The position numbers were made by a program, and so were the translations under genes. The notes below the pieces were generated by a model, which ran no database searches, was not told where the DNA came from, and saw nothing but the letters and a program-made list of their open reading frames with translations. 64,000 nucleotides of DNA from an uncultured Roseiflexaceae bacterium. Lineage in GTDB: Bacteria > Chloroflexota > Chloroflexia > Chloroflexales > Roseiflexaceae. The DNA lies in the NCBI GenBank assembly GCA_937988885.1, contig CALKHR010000034.1, forward strand, positions 23,310 through 87,309, given 5' to 3'. Below are positions 54,013 through 62,206 of the stretch, one piece after another (position 1 is the first letter of the stretch; each line of letters starts with the position of its first letter).

Positions 54013-54504
54013 ATGCAGAATGAATCTGTGGCTTCGGTCGATGAAGCTTCAATGGCGCGTATGCAACGGCGCGTGGAGCTCATCAATCAATTTAAAAACG
54101 GCGCGAATTGGTTTTGGTGGATCGCAGGCCTGTCGGTAGTTAACTCTGTGATCTTTTGGTTGAACGGGAGTTGGGGTTTTGTGATTGGCCTGGGAATCAC
54201 GCAATTGATCGATGGATTCGCTTGGGTCCTCATCGACCAAGGTTTTGTTCCTATTCGTACGCTGATCATTGCACTTGCTATTGTGCTCGACCTTCTGTTA
54301 GTGATCCTCTTCGTCGGATTTGGCTATTTTGCGCGTCAACGCTTGGTTTGGGCGTTTATCATCGGTATGGCGTTGTACATCTGTGATTCGTTTATCGCCC
54401 TGGCAGCGCAAAGCTGGCTCAATCTTGGTTTTCACACTTTTGCCCTTTTTGGTTTGTATGGCGGCTACAATGCGCTTAAGACGTTGAACGCATTGGAAAA
54501 ATAA
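54013..54504 (+). CDS. small four-helix membrane protein, 163 aa
   Basis: After a 30-residue charged start (QNESVASVDEASMARMQRRV) come four membrane helices (about 37-57, 60-85, 90-115, 118-150) with Trp/Phe-rich ends. GGGAGGG lies 5 bases before the ATG at 54013. No family is evident. It might be co-transcribed with the LPxTG-like gene 60 bases downstream. Confidence 0.6.
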   Translation: MQNESVASVDEASMARMQRRVELINQFKNGANWFWWIAGLSVVNSVIFWLNGSWGFVIGLGITQLIDGFAWVLIDQGFVPIRTLIIALAIVLDLLLVILFVGFGYFARQRLVWAFIIGMALYICDSFIALAAQSWLNLGFHTFALFGLYGGYNALKTLNALEK

Positions 54505-54564
54505 TCGCCTGCCGTGCTTGCATTGCAGTCTTATTCGGGAATCTGGTTTTATGAGGAGATGCGC

Positions 54565-55185
54565 ATGCGATCGTTTCTATCGACCCTGATGTTCGTGAGT
54601 GGCTGTGTCCTGTTCGCACTGAGTTTGGTGTTGACGCCAAGCGCAAGTTATGCGCAGCCACCTCGCCCAACAATTGTGCCCACTGCCACCCCCGAACCGA
54701 CGGAAACACCACAGCCTGCTGCGACGCCGCGCCCACGTAACGACAAGAATGATAATGACGCCGCTCCGCTGGGTCGTATCACTGGTACAGTGATCGATCA
54801 GACCACCGGCGCGCCGGTCTCCGGCATCACCGTGCTGGTGGGCGATATGCAGGTGCAAACCGATGCCAACGGCAACTACGAGCGCGTTGATTTGCCCGCA
54901 GGCTCCTACACCGTCTCGCTAGTGTTGAGCGCCGAGCAGGGTGTCGCCGCCCAGGAGCCGCTGGTTGTGCAGCTTGAGGCGGGCGCAAATGTGGTGCAGC
55001 ACCTCGCGTTTGCTAGCCCGCAGCCCGCCGAGGAGCCCGCGCCCGAAGCTACGCCAGAGCCTGCTCCCGCACCCGCCGAACTGCCCCGCACCGGCGGCGA
55101 GTCGACCGCTGCCACGTTGATGCTCTGGGCAGCATTCGCGCTGATGATTGGCGGGTTCGTGCTGCGCAAAGCTCGAGCGCAATAA
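54565..55185 (+). CDS. secreted carboxypeptidase-regulatory-like domain protein with LPxTG-type anchor
   Basis: GAGGAG spaced 6 bases from ATG 54565 sets the start. A signal peptide (to SASYAQ, ~30) is followed by a Pro/Thr-rich linker. Next is a small beta-sandwich of the carboxypeptidase-regulatory type (ITGTVIDQTTGAPVSGITVL, then DANGNYERVDLPAGSYTVSL, ~75-150) and a second Pro/Ala/Glu linker. At the end is LPRTGG, a membrane helix and RKARAQ. This is the classic sortase substrate layout. No sortase gene is in the window. Confidence 0.82.
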   Translation: MRSFLSTLMFVSGCVLFALSLVLTPSASYAQPPRPTIVPTATPEPTETPQPAATPRPRNDKNDNDAAPLGRITGTVIDQTTGAPVSGITVLVGDMQVQTDANGNYERVDLPAGSYTVSLVLSAEQGVAAQEPLVVQLEAGANVVQHLAFASPQPAEEPAPEATPEPAPAPAELPRTGGESTAATLMLWAAFALMIGGFVLRKARAQ

Positions 55186-55216
55186 CTTCACCAACACACA
55201 TAGTTACGATACTGTG

Positions 55217-55242
55217 GAGGATGGGCACAATCGCCCATCCTC
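55217..55242 (+). terminator. terminator of the LPxTG-like gene
   Basis: GAGGATGGGC / GCCCATCCTC with a 6-base loop, followed by TTCGCGTC. Confidence 0.65.
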
Positions 55243-55348
55243 TTCGCGTCGGCGGGCGAATCGTGGTATGATAGGGCCACACGACTATCGGCAAGCAACC
55301 GTCATCAGGCCTGTGCAGGCGTTGATCGGGTTATCCCCAAACAAAAAC

Positions 55349-56491
55349 ATGAAACACATATCTTCTAAGCTCGCCGAGTCCGCGATCATCTCCCCTACCT
55401 CAGATTTTCGAAGCTACGGGACGCAGCCCAACGATGCGCTTGATCCGGCCACACGTTCGCCGCTCTGGATGGTTACGAGTGAGCCGCTGCTCAATGAGTT
55501 CGTGCTCGATCTCAAGAATCTGCAACAAGAACTCTCTCAAGCGCCGCTCGTCTGTGCCGAATTGCGTTTTTCGCGCGCCCGTATCGAGGCGATTCGCGCC
55601 GCCTTCAGCCGTATGATCCGCCATGGCGAGGAGGCTCTGCATCAACTCTCGTTGCTGCTCGCCAACCGTTTCCTCAACGGCTACCAATTGCAGAGCGTCG
55701 TGATCGGCGCAGTGGACACCACCCAGGAGCGTTTCACGCTCAGCCAGACAATCACGCCCGCCGATCTGTTCTCGACCACCGACATCGATCTCGGCAACCG
55801 CCAACTCAGCAAGCTGCAATTCTTCGACGGCACCAACTGGAGCCGCGCGTCGCTGGTGGCGAACACCGTCGATTATCAGCCCACCGAGCCGAACCCGCTC
55901 GGCATCCACCGCATCAGCACCCGCATCAAAGCGGAGGAGCAGATCTGGAACAAGGTCGTCGATGAACTGTTCGATCTCGACCACATCGTGCGCAACGACA
56001 AGCAACTGCGCCACCTCAGCCAGTACGTCAAGGATATTTTCGGCATCAAACTGGTGATCGGCTCGACCGACGATATCTACCGCGTGCAGCGCATCCTTCA
56101 GGAGCTTGAATGGTCCGACGAGGCACTGCGCGAATGGTCGGTGACGCCGAGCCGCAGTACACGGCGGCTCGAATGGGTCGAGGTGAAGGATTACATCGCC
56201 GAGGGCGAACGCAAGCGCTCGGGCTGGGAGGCGCTGAAATCGGTGGTGCGCTGGTCGGATCGCCTGATCGAGATCCAGATACAGCCGTTGCGCAACTTCC
56301 TCAGCGAGCGCGAACGCCTCACGAGCGAGAGTCACGTCAGCTTCAAGCTCAATCGCGAGCGCGTACGGGCGCAAGTGGCCGAGCGCATCCCGCTCTTTAG
56401 CTTCTACCAAGAGCTATTGCGCTGGCTGTTCCTCGATCCCGCCGCGCCGCCGCCTACGCATCCAGGTGTCAGCGTGTCTCTCGTTGATTAG
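55349..56491 (+). CDS. RelA/SpoT-fold-like protein, remote
   Basis: The product is about 380 residues. An N-terminal helical part comes first. Then there is a block that follows the RelA/SpoT synthetase order: RIKAEEQIWNKVVDELFDLD, VKDIFGIKLVIGSTDDIYRV, VKDYIAEGERKRSGWEALKS, IEIQIQPLRNFLSERE and a His in SHVSFKLNR. Synthetases have D-I-x-G-I-R, K-D-Y-I-x-x-P-K and E-x-Q-I-R-T at these places; the Glu is kept here, Arg of the second motif is Lys. This suggests a nucleotidyltransferase fold that may make or bind (p)ppGpp-like molecules, which is inference. An extended -10 (TGGTATGAT at 55264-55272) lies upstream. An earlier ATG at 55268 is possible. Confidence 0.5.
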   Translation: MKHISSKLAESAIISPTSDFRSYGTQPNDALDPATRSPLWMVTSEPLLNEFVLDLKNLQQELSQAPLVCAELRFSRARIEAIRAAFSRMIRHGEEALHQLSLLLANRFLNGYQLQSVVIGAVDTTQERFTLSQTITPADLFSTTDIDLGNRQLSKLQFFDGTNWSRASLVANTVDYQPTEPNPLGIHRISTRIKAEEQIWNKVVDELFDLDHIVRNDKQLRHLSQYVKDIFGIKLVIGSTDDIYRVQRILQELEWSDEALREWSVTPSRSTRRLEWVEVKDYIAEGERKRSGWEALKSVVRWSDRLIEIQIQPLRNFLSERERLTSESHVSFKLNRERVRAQVAERIPLFSFYQELLRWLFLDPAAPPPTHPGVSVSLVD

Positions 56492-56519
56492 GCTGTTGTT
56501 TTTGGGGAAAAAAGAACGC

Positions 56520-56583
56520 GTTGTCAGCCGCCGCGCTGTACTGGCATGCCTCAGCGATACCCAAGCGCGTGGCGACTGACAAC
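56520..56583. terminator. long hairpin between convergent genes
   Basis: GTTGTCAG-CGCC-GCGC paired with GCGCG-GGCG-CTGACAAC, 28-base loop, between the stops at 56491 and 56620. A-rich before it (GGGAAAAAAG), which reads as a T-run on the minus strand. Confidence 0.65.
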
Positions 56584-56619
56584 ACGCCTCGTGACGCTAC
56601 GGGGGAGTGGTGCCGCTAC

Positions 56620-57486
56620 TCACTGCGATGATCTGAGTCCACTCGCGCGCCCCACCGAGCCAAACTGCGCCAATTTCTCGGCCACCACCGCCTGCATCGC
56701 CGCCACCGCCTGCTGCATCAGCGCCACCAAATCGGGCGGCTTGGGCGCGTCCAACGCCTGCCGGAGCGCCGCCACATACGCCTCGCGCACCTCGGTGTTG
56801 ACGTTCAACTTACAGATGCCCATCTCGATCGCGCGGCGCACCTGCTCGCTGGGCAGCCCCGACGCGCCGTGCAGCACCAACGGCACCTCCACCGCCCGCC
56901 CGATCGCCGCAAGCCGCTCGAAATCGAGTTGTGGCGAACTGCGATAATGCCCGTGCACATTGCCGATGCAGACCGCAAGCATATCCGCACCAGTGGCCGC
57001 TAAGAACGCGCTGGCCTGCTGCGGATCGGTCAGTTTAGCCTCGTACTCCGCCACCGTCAAGCCGTCCTCGGTGCCGCTCAGGCGACCCAACTCCGCCTCG
57101 ACCGCCGCGCCCACCGCGTGGGCTCGCTCGGCCATGGCGCGGGTGAAGGCCACATTCGCCTCGTAATCGAGGTGCGAGCCATCGGCCATGATCGAACTCA
57201 CGCCCGCCGCCAGCGCCTGCTCGATCGCCCCAGCATCGCTGCTGTGATCGAGGTGCACGGCCACGGGCACGCTGGCAGCCTGCGCGGCGGCCTGGCACAG
57301 CGCAATCAACGGTGCCCCGCCGAACGTCAGCGCGGCGGGGTGAACCTGGAGCATCACCGGACTATCGGCGGCCTCGGCGGCGGCGATCACCGCTCGCACA
57401 CCTTCGAGGTTGTAGACATTGAACGCGCCGATCGCATAGCGCTCGGCTTGGGCGTGGCGCAACAGCGCGCTGGTCGGGAACAGCAT
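56620..57486 (-). CDS. class II fructose-bisphosphate aldolase family protein (GatY/KbaY-like)
   Basis: 288 residues with the zinc-binding VAVHLDHSSD, the second metal/Asp region SSIMADGSHLDYEANVAFTR, VCIGNVHGHY and LVLHGASGLP. It cleaves a ketose (bis)phosphate, with DHAP as product. At 288 residues it is nearer to tagatose-type GatY/KbaY than to the larger Fba. The gene starts 32 bases after the ABC ATPase stop on the same strand and probably reads from that operon, although the jobs seem unrelated. Confidence 0.85.
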   Translation of the reverse strand: MLFPTSALLRHAQAERYAIGAFNVYNLEGVRAVIAAAEAADSPVMLQVHPAALTFGGAPLIALCQAAAQAASVPVAVHLDHSSDAGAIEQALAAGVSSIMADGSHLDYEANVAFTRAMAERAHAVGAAVEAELGRLSGTEDGLTVAEYEAKLTDPQQASAFLAATGADMLAVCIGNVHGHYRSSPQLDFERLAAIGRAVEVPLVLHGASGLPSEQVRRAIEMGICKLNVNTEVREAYVAALRQALDAPKPPDLVALMQQAVAAMQAVVAEKLAQFGSVGRASGLRSSQ

Positions 57487-57518
57487 TGGTCAACCCTCTG
57501 ATTCGGCAAGTGGCAAGG

Positions 57519-58244
57519 CTACACTTTACGCTCGTGCGAGACGATCTGGCCGTCGCGCAACTGGTACACATCGGTGGCGAACTCGGCTGCCGCCGGATCG
57601 TGCGTGGCGATCAGCAGCGTGACACCCTCGTGATCGGCGAGGCCGCGCAGCAGCGTCAAAACCTGCTCGCCGGTCTTGGTGTCGAGGTCGCCGGTCGGCT
57701 CGTCGGCCAGGATGATGCGCGGACGGATCGCGAGGGCGCGGGCGATCGCCACGCGCTGCTGTTGGCCACCGCTCATCTCGTAGGGGCGGTGGTCCATCCA
57801 AGCGCTCAGCCCAACCGCAGCCAAGCAGCGGCGGATGCGAGTATCCCACTCGTTGCGTGGCACACTGCGCGAGAGCCGCAGGCCCAGTTCGACATTCTCG
57901 TAGGCCGAGGCGGTCGGCATCAACGCAAAACTCTGGAAGATGAAGCCGATCTGGCGGCGGATGTTGGCGCGCTCGCGCTCGCTCAGTTTATTGATCGGCT
58001 GCTGTTCGAGCATCACAGAGCCGTTCGTCGGTCGGTCGAGCCCGCCGACGATATTGAGCAACGTGGTCTTGCCGCTGCCGCTCGGACCCATCAGCACCAC
58101 CATCGCGCCCCGTGCGATGTGCATATCGACGCCGCGCAACGCCTTGACGCTGCGTTCGCGCACGCTGAAGGTGCGCTCGACGCCGTTGATATCGATGGCT
58201 AACTCTTGTTCGCTCTGTTCGCTCATGCTGTGGTTCGTTTCCAT
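57519..58244 (-). CDS. ABC transporter ATP-binding protein (LolD/MacB type) B
   Basis: 241 residues: Walker A LMGPSGSGKTTLLNIVGGLD, Q-loop IGFIFQSFALMP, signature EMSGGQQQRVAIARAL, Walker B IILADEPTGDLD and switch His in LIATHDP. This is the compact type that pairs with FtsX-like permeases. It follows ATPase A by 9 bases. No ribosome site stands out, in keeping with coupling. Confidence 0.92.
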   Translation of the reverse strand: METNHSMSEQSEQELAIDINGVERTFSVRERSVKALRGVDMHIARGAMVVLMGPSGSGKTTLLNIVGGLDRPTNGSVMLEQQPINKLSERERANIRRQIGFIFQSFALMPTASAYENVELGLRLSRSVPRNEWDTRIRRCLAAVGLSAWMDHRPYEMSGGQQQRVAIARALAIRPRIILADEPTGDLDTKTGEQVLTLLRGLADHEGVTLLIATHDPAAAEFATDVYQLRDGQIVSHERKV

Positions 58245-58253
58245 CTGGTGGTG

Positions 58254-59282
58254 CTACTTCTTTTTCTTTTTGCCAAACAACCCTTTGCGCTGCTTGGGTG
58301 TGGCCTGCTCGGGTGGCTCGGTGCTGTAGATCGTGCTGTAGAGCGGCAGTTCCTCGGCTGGCTCGGCGGTCGCCTCCTCCTCGGCTTGCGCGCCCCGATC
58401 ATCGTCGCTGGGGCGGATGAGGATGCCGCCATCGACCAACTCCACCCGCGCGCGCCGCCCAATGCCCGCCAGCATGCGCTGGTCGATCGGCAGTTGCAAG
58501 CGCCCGGCGCGGTCGAGCACCACCAGTTCTTCCACCGTCGGCTTCTCGGTGTTCTCGTCGGCATGCTCGTCGCTGGTGCGCACGCGCTCGGTGCTGGTGC
58601 GCCCATCGCGGATCGCCACCACGCGGTCGGCCCACTCCGCCACACGCGGGTCGTGCGTGACCAGCACGATGGTTTGGCCGTAGCGCTCGCGCAGTTCGCG
58701 CAGCAGTTTCAGGATCATCTGCGCGGTGGGCCAATCGACCTCACCCGTCGGCTCGTCGGCCAGCAGGATGTCGGGCTTGTTGGCGAGGGCGCAGGCGATC
58801 GAGATGCGCTGCTGCTGGCCGCCGGAGAGTTGCGGCGGCTTCTGCTTGGCGCGCTCGGTCATACCGACCGCCTCCAGCAACTCGTCGGTCCAAGCGCGGC
58901 GCTCGCGCCAACCGCGCCCGGCCAACGTCATCAGCAGTTCGATGTTTTGGCGAGCGGTCAGGTAGGGCAGCAGGTTGCGGGCGGTCTGCTGCCACACGAA
59001 TCCGACTCGTTCGCGGCGATAGGTCGTAAGCTGTTTCTGGTTGAATTTGAGCAGGTCTTGGCCGTTCACAAGGAGTTTGCCCGCCGAGGGTCGGTCGAGA
59101 CCGCCCAGCGCGTTCAGCAGCGTCGATTTGCCGGAGCCGGACGGGCCGACCAGCGCGAGGATCTCGCCACGGCTGACTTCGAGATCGAGGCCTTGGAGGG
59201 CCTGCACTTCGAGATCAGCGACTTGGAAGATTTTGACCAAGCCCGTGGCCGAAATAAATGGCTCGTTGTTGTTTGTGGTCAT
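58254..59282 (-). CDS. ABC transporter ATP-binding protein A, with AbrB-like C-terminal domain
   Basis: Residues 1-230 are a LolD/MacB-type ATPase (Walker A VGPSGSGKSTLL 45-56, LSGGQQQRISIA 152-163, LLADEPTGEVD 173-183, THD 209-211). Past a linker, 252-291 (ELVVLDRAGRLQLPIDQRML, then GRRARVELVDGGILIRP) has the L-D-x-x-G-R-x-x-L-P layout of swapped-hairpin AbrB/SpoVT domains. Two acidic stretches and a KKRK-like Lys tail (KGLFGKKKKK) follow. The extra domain may be used for dimerisation or DNA contact. Such an extension is not usual in LolD-type proteins. Confidence 0.85.
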   Translation of the reverse strand: MTTNNNEPFISATGLVKIFQVADLEVQALQGLDLEVSRGEILALVGPSGSGKSTLLNALGGLDRPSAGKLLVNGQDLLKFNQKQLTTYRRERVGFVWQQTARNLLPYLTARQNIELLMTLAGRGWRERRAWTDELLEAVGMTERAKQKPPQLSGGQQQRISIACALANKPDILLADEPTGEVDWPTAQMILKLLRELRERYGQTIVLVTHDPRVAEWADRVVAIRDGRTSTERVRTSDEHADENTEKPTVEELVVLDRAGRLQLPIDQRMLAGIGRRARVELVDGGILIRPSDDDRGAQAEEEATAEPAEELPLYSTIYSTEPPEQATPKQRKGLFGKKKKK

Positions 59283-59296
59283 CGTCGTTTCCGGCG

Positions 59297-62206
59297 TTAA
59301 TTGGCATCGCCAAGCTTAATAGCTTGGAACAGCTTCATACGGCCAAGTGTGAACGAGAGCGCGAACAGCGTGAGCAACAGCGCCACTGCGAATACGGCAT
59401 AGATCAGCATCACCTGATCCCAGGCGATCTGCGGCGGGTAAGCGGGTGTGCCTGGGTGCGGCCCAGCGCCGACTTGCAGCAGGGGCACCACCAACTTCGC
59501 GGCCAACAGGCCGATGCCCGTGCCCGCGCCGATGCCCGCTGCGACCAGCAACACCTGCTCGATGGTCAACTCGATGGCGACCTGCCAGCCCGCCATGCCC
59601 AGCGCCCGCAGCACACCAAGATCGATGGCGCGGCGGCGCGCGCTGATCAGCGCGGCGATCAGAAAGCCCAACAGCGTCAGCATACCTGAGGCGATGAAGC
59701 CGACCGAGAGCAGGCCGAACAAGCCTTGGCGACGCGGCTGCATCTGCTCCTCCACGATCATCGTTTGGGCGTCCCGCGCATCGACCACTGCGATGCCGAG
59801 TTTACGCACGCCGCTGACAATCGCATCGACATCGGAGTCGGGTGTGCGGTTGATCCACACATCGTACGGGTACTGGCCACCCATCTGATCGAAGATGTAG
59901 TTCAGGTTCGCCACAACGATCGGGCCATCCTGCGGATAATAACCTGGCCACAGGTCAACCGCGGCGAGGATGCGGAAGCGCACTTCGCGGCGGTCGCCGT
60001 AGAGCGAGAGCGTGGCGGGCATCAGATCGCCGACCTTGTAGCCCCGCGAGAGCACATCGCGGCTCACCAGCACGCCATCGGGACTGCGGGCCAGCATATT
60101 CATCAGGTGGCCGAGCGAGAGACCGTCGGCCCAGCGGCGGTCGAAATTGGTGACCACCTTGGGGTAATCGACCCGATCGATGCCGACCAGTTGCGCGAGT
60201 TGATTGACACCTCCCATCGGGATGGTTGCGTCGTAGGTGCCGACGCGCGTGGCGGCGGTGATGCCCTCCACCTCCAGATGGTCGGAGACGGGCACGAACA
60301 GCCAGCGCGCTTCGTCGCGAATGTCGACGGGCGTCTGGGGTTGATTGTTGTTGTCCCGTTGCTCGGTGCTCTGGCCTGTTTCGAGCAGTTGGGTTGGCGC
60401 ACCGACCTGATAGGTGATCGCTTGGTCAAGCGCGCCGTCGAGTGTGGCCGCCATCGAAGCGCTGAACGAGGCCAGGCTGAGCGTGAGAATCAGCAGCAGC
60501 AGCGGGCCGCGATAACTGCTCGGTTGGCGAGCGAGCGCTCGCAGGGCGATCAGCGGCGACACCCAACTTGGGCGGCTAGCGAGGCGTGCCAACACCTCCA
60601 GGATCATCGGGATGATGCGCACGGCGATCAGGCCCAAGGCGAAGCAGAACAGCATCGGCACCACCAGCAGCAGCGGGTTATCGAGCGGGTTGGCGCCCTG
60701 CATCGAGCCGCCGATGACGCGGTTGCCGCCGAGCGAGAGTTGCATGCCACCCGTTCGGTCGAGTTGGTAGATGCCGTAGGCCGGCGGGATGAGCAACAAA
60801 AAGTCGATGTAGAAGCGCTGCCACAGTGGCTTGCGAATGGCGCGCGCAGCCTGTTGCTGCTCGTCCACCAGCGTGCGCCGCGTGGCGACGGCTGCGGGGA
60901 TCAGCGCGGCTAGCACACCCAGCACCACGGCAGCGATGCCGTAGTTCAGGTTCTGCGAGGTGAGCGCGAGTTGCAGCGGCTCCATGCTCTCGGCCTCGGC
61001 GATCTGCAGGAACGAGCGGGTGCGGCCCATAAACTCCGCGAAGCCCAGTCCCAGCGCCGGACCGACCAACAGCGCTAGTCCGCCCATGATCAGCCATTCG
61101 ATCAGGTAGATGCCCAGGATCTGCGAGTTGCGCACGCCACGTGTCTTGAGCAGCGCGATCTCACCCCGTTGGCGGGCCACCAGTAATCCGGCTACCAGCG
61201 CCACGAAGTAGAACACCAGGCCCAAGATCGGCGCGCTGAACACGAACAGTTGGAAGGTGAGCGCAGCGGAGCCGCTCCGATAGCGGTTGAGTGCTTCGGC
61301 GGGGCTCTGTTCGAGCTTGAGGCCCTGGATGGCACCACCGAGCCGCGCGTTGAGTGCGTTGATGCGCCCGAGCAGCGGCGTCGCTTGGGTAGCGGTCAAG
61401 TTGTCGCCGTTCAGGCGTGCGAACCAAACGATCTGGCCCACTTCGTTGCGCAGCGCACTGGCGATCGGCCCACCGAACGACTCCTCGTTGGTGAGGATGA
61501 CATCCTTGAAGGACGAGGGCGGGAAGAACCACGCCGGATCGCGGGAGTTGATCGGCGACCACAATCCGCTGATGCGGATGGGGATCGAGACGACTTGGCT
61601 GCCCGCCTGCCCCACCAGGCTGAACTCCTCGCCAACGTTGATGCCCATCTCGTCGGCGAGTTCGCGCATCAGCATCACTTCGACCGGTTGCGAGAGGCTT
61701 TGCGCTGGCTTGGGCGCGCTCCCATCGACCAGTTGGATGCGCTCGTCCATGCCGTCGAGGAAGCCGAGCGTGACGTTCTTGAGGAACGGGTTCTGCGCAC
61801 CGCTCGAAGGTGGCAGGAACAGCCGCAGTTGGTCGGTGCGTGCGTGGCGCGCCAAGCCATTCAGCGGGAGTGCGAGGCTGCGCAGCCCGACCCCCCGAAT
61901 AAACTCATCGACGGGCTTGACCTGCTCCCACTCAAGCGGCTTATTCCAAGCGCCCACGTAGCGAAACAGCAGCGAGAACGGCGAGCGGTTATTCTGCTGT
62001 TCTTGGCGCGCGATCTCGGCCTTCAGCAGGCGCAAACTCGCGCCCTCGGCGTACACCGGGATGCTGACCGAAAGCGCTACTGCGGCGATCAGCGCGATCA
62101 GGGCGCAGAGCGCGAGCCCAGCGTTGGCGCGCAAACGCTTGAGTGCGGTGGTGAAGACCGCTATCGTTCTAAGGAGAAAGTTGACTACAATCACAAGTAC
62201 CTGCAC
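59297..62206 (-). CDS. FtsX-like ABC transporter permease, 969 aa
   Basis: One N-terminal helix (~28-48), a large extracellular part (~50-330), then three helices around 335-420 ending in the FtsX block, further helices at ~440-560, a second extracellular part (~600-850, including DVWINRTPDSDVDAIVSGVR) and three C-terminal helices (GMLTLLGFLIAALISARRR, LLVAAGIGAGTGIGLLAAKL). It is a tandem FtsX arrangement (eight to ten helices). It begins with GTG whose G is the last base of the adaptor's TAG, so the two are coupled. It drives export or lipoprotein release with the two ATPases. Confidence 0.85.
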   Translation of the reverse strand: MQVLVIVVNFLLRTIAVFTTALKRLRANAGLALCALIALIAAVALSVSIPVYAEGASLRLLKAEIARQEQQNNRSPFSLLFRYVGAWNKPLEWEQVKPVDEFIRGVGLRSLALPLNGLARHARTDQLRLFLPPSSGAQNPFLKNVTLGFLDGMDERIQLVDGSAPKPAQSLSQPVEVMLMRELADEMGINVGEEFSLVGQAGSQVVSIPIRISGLWSPINSRDPAWFFPPSSFKDVILTNEESFGGPIASALRNEVGQIVWFARLNGDNLTATQATPLLGRINALNARLGGAIQGLKLEQSPAEALNRYRSGSAALTFQLFVFSAPILGLVFYFVALVAGLLVARQRGEIALLKTRGVRNSQILGIYLIEWLIMGGLALLVGPALGLGFAEFMGRTRSFLQIAEAESMEPLQLALTSQNLNYGIAAVVLGVLAALIPAAVATRRTLVDEQQQAARAIRKPLWQRFYIDFLLLIPPAYGIYQLDRTGGMQLSLGGNRVIGGSMQGANPLDNPLLLVVPMLFCFALGLIAVRIIPMILEVLARLASRPSWVSPLIALRALARQPSSYRGPLLLLILTLSLASFSASMAATLDGALDQAITYQVGAPTQLLETGQSTEQRDNNNQPQTPVDIRDEARWLFVPVSDHLEVEGITAATRVGTYDATIPMGGVNQLAQLVGIDRVDYPKVVTNFDRRWADGLSLGHLMNMLARSPDGVLVSRDVLSRGYKVGDLMPATLSLYGDRREVRFRILAAVDLWPGYYPQDGPIVVANLNYIFDQMGGQYPYDVWINRTPDSDVDAIVSGVRKLGIAVVDARDAQTMIVEEQMQPRRQGLFGLLSVGFIASGMLTLLGFLIAALISARRRAIDLGVLRALGMAGWQVAIELTIEQVLLVAAGIGAGTGIGLLAAKLVVPLLQVGAGPHPGTPAYPPQIAWDQVMLIYAVFAVALLLTLFALSFTLGRMKLFQAIKLGDAN

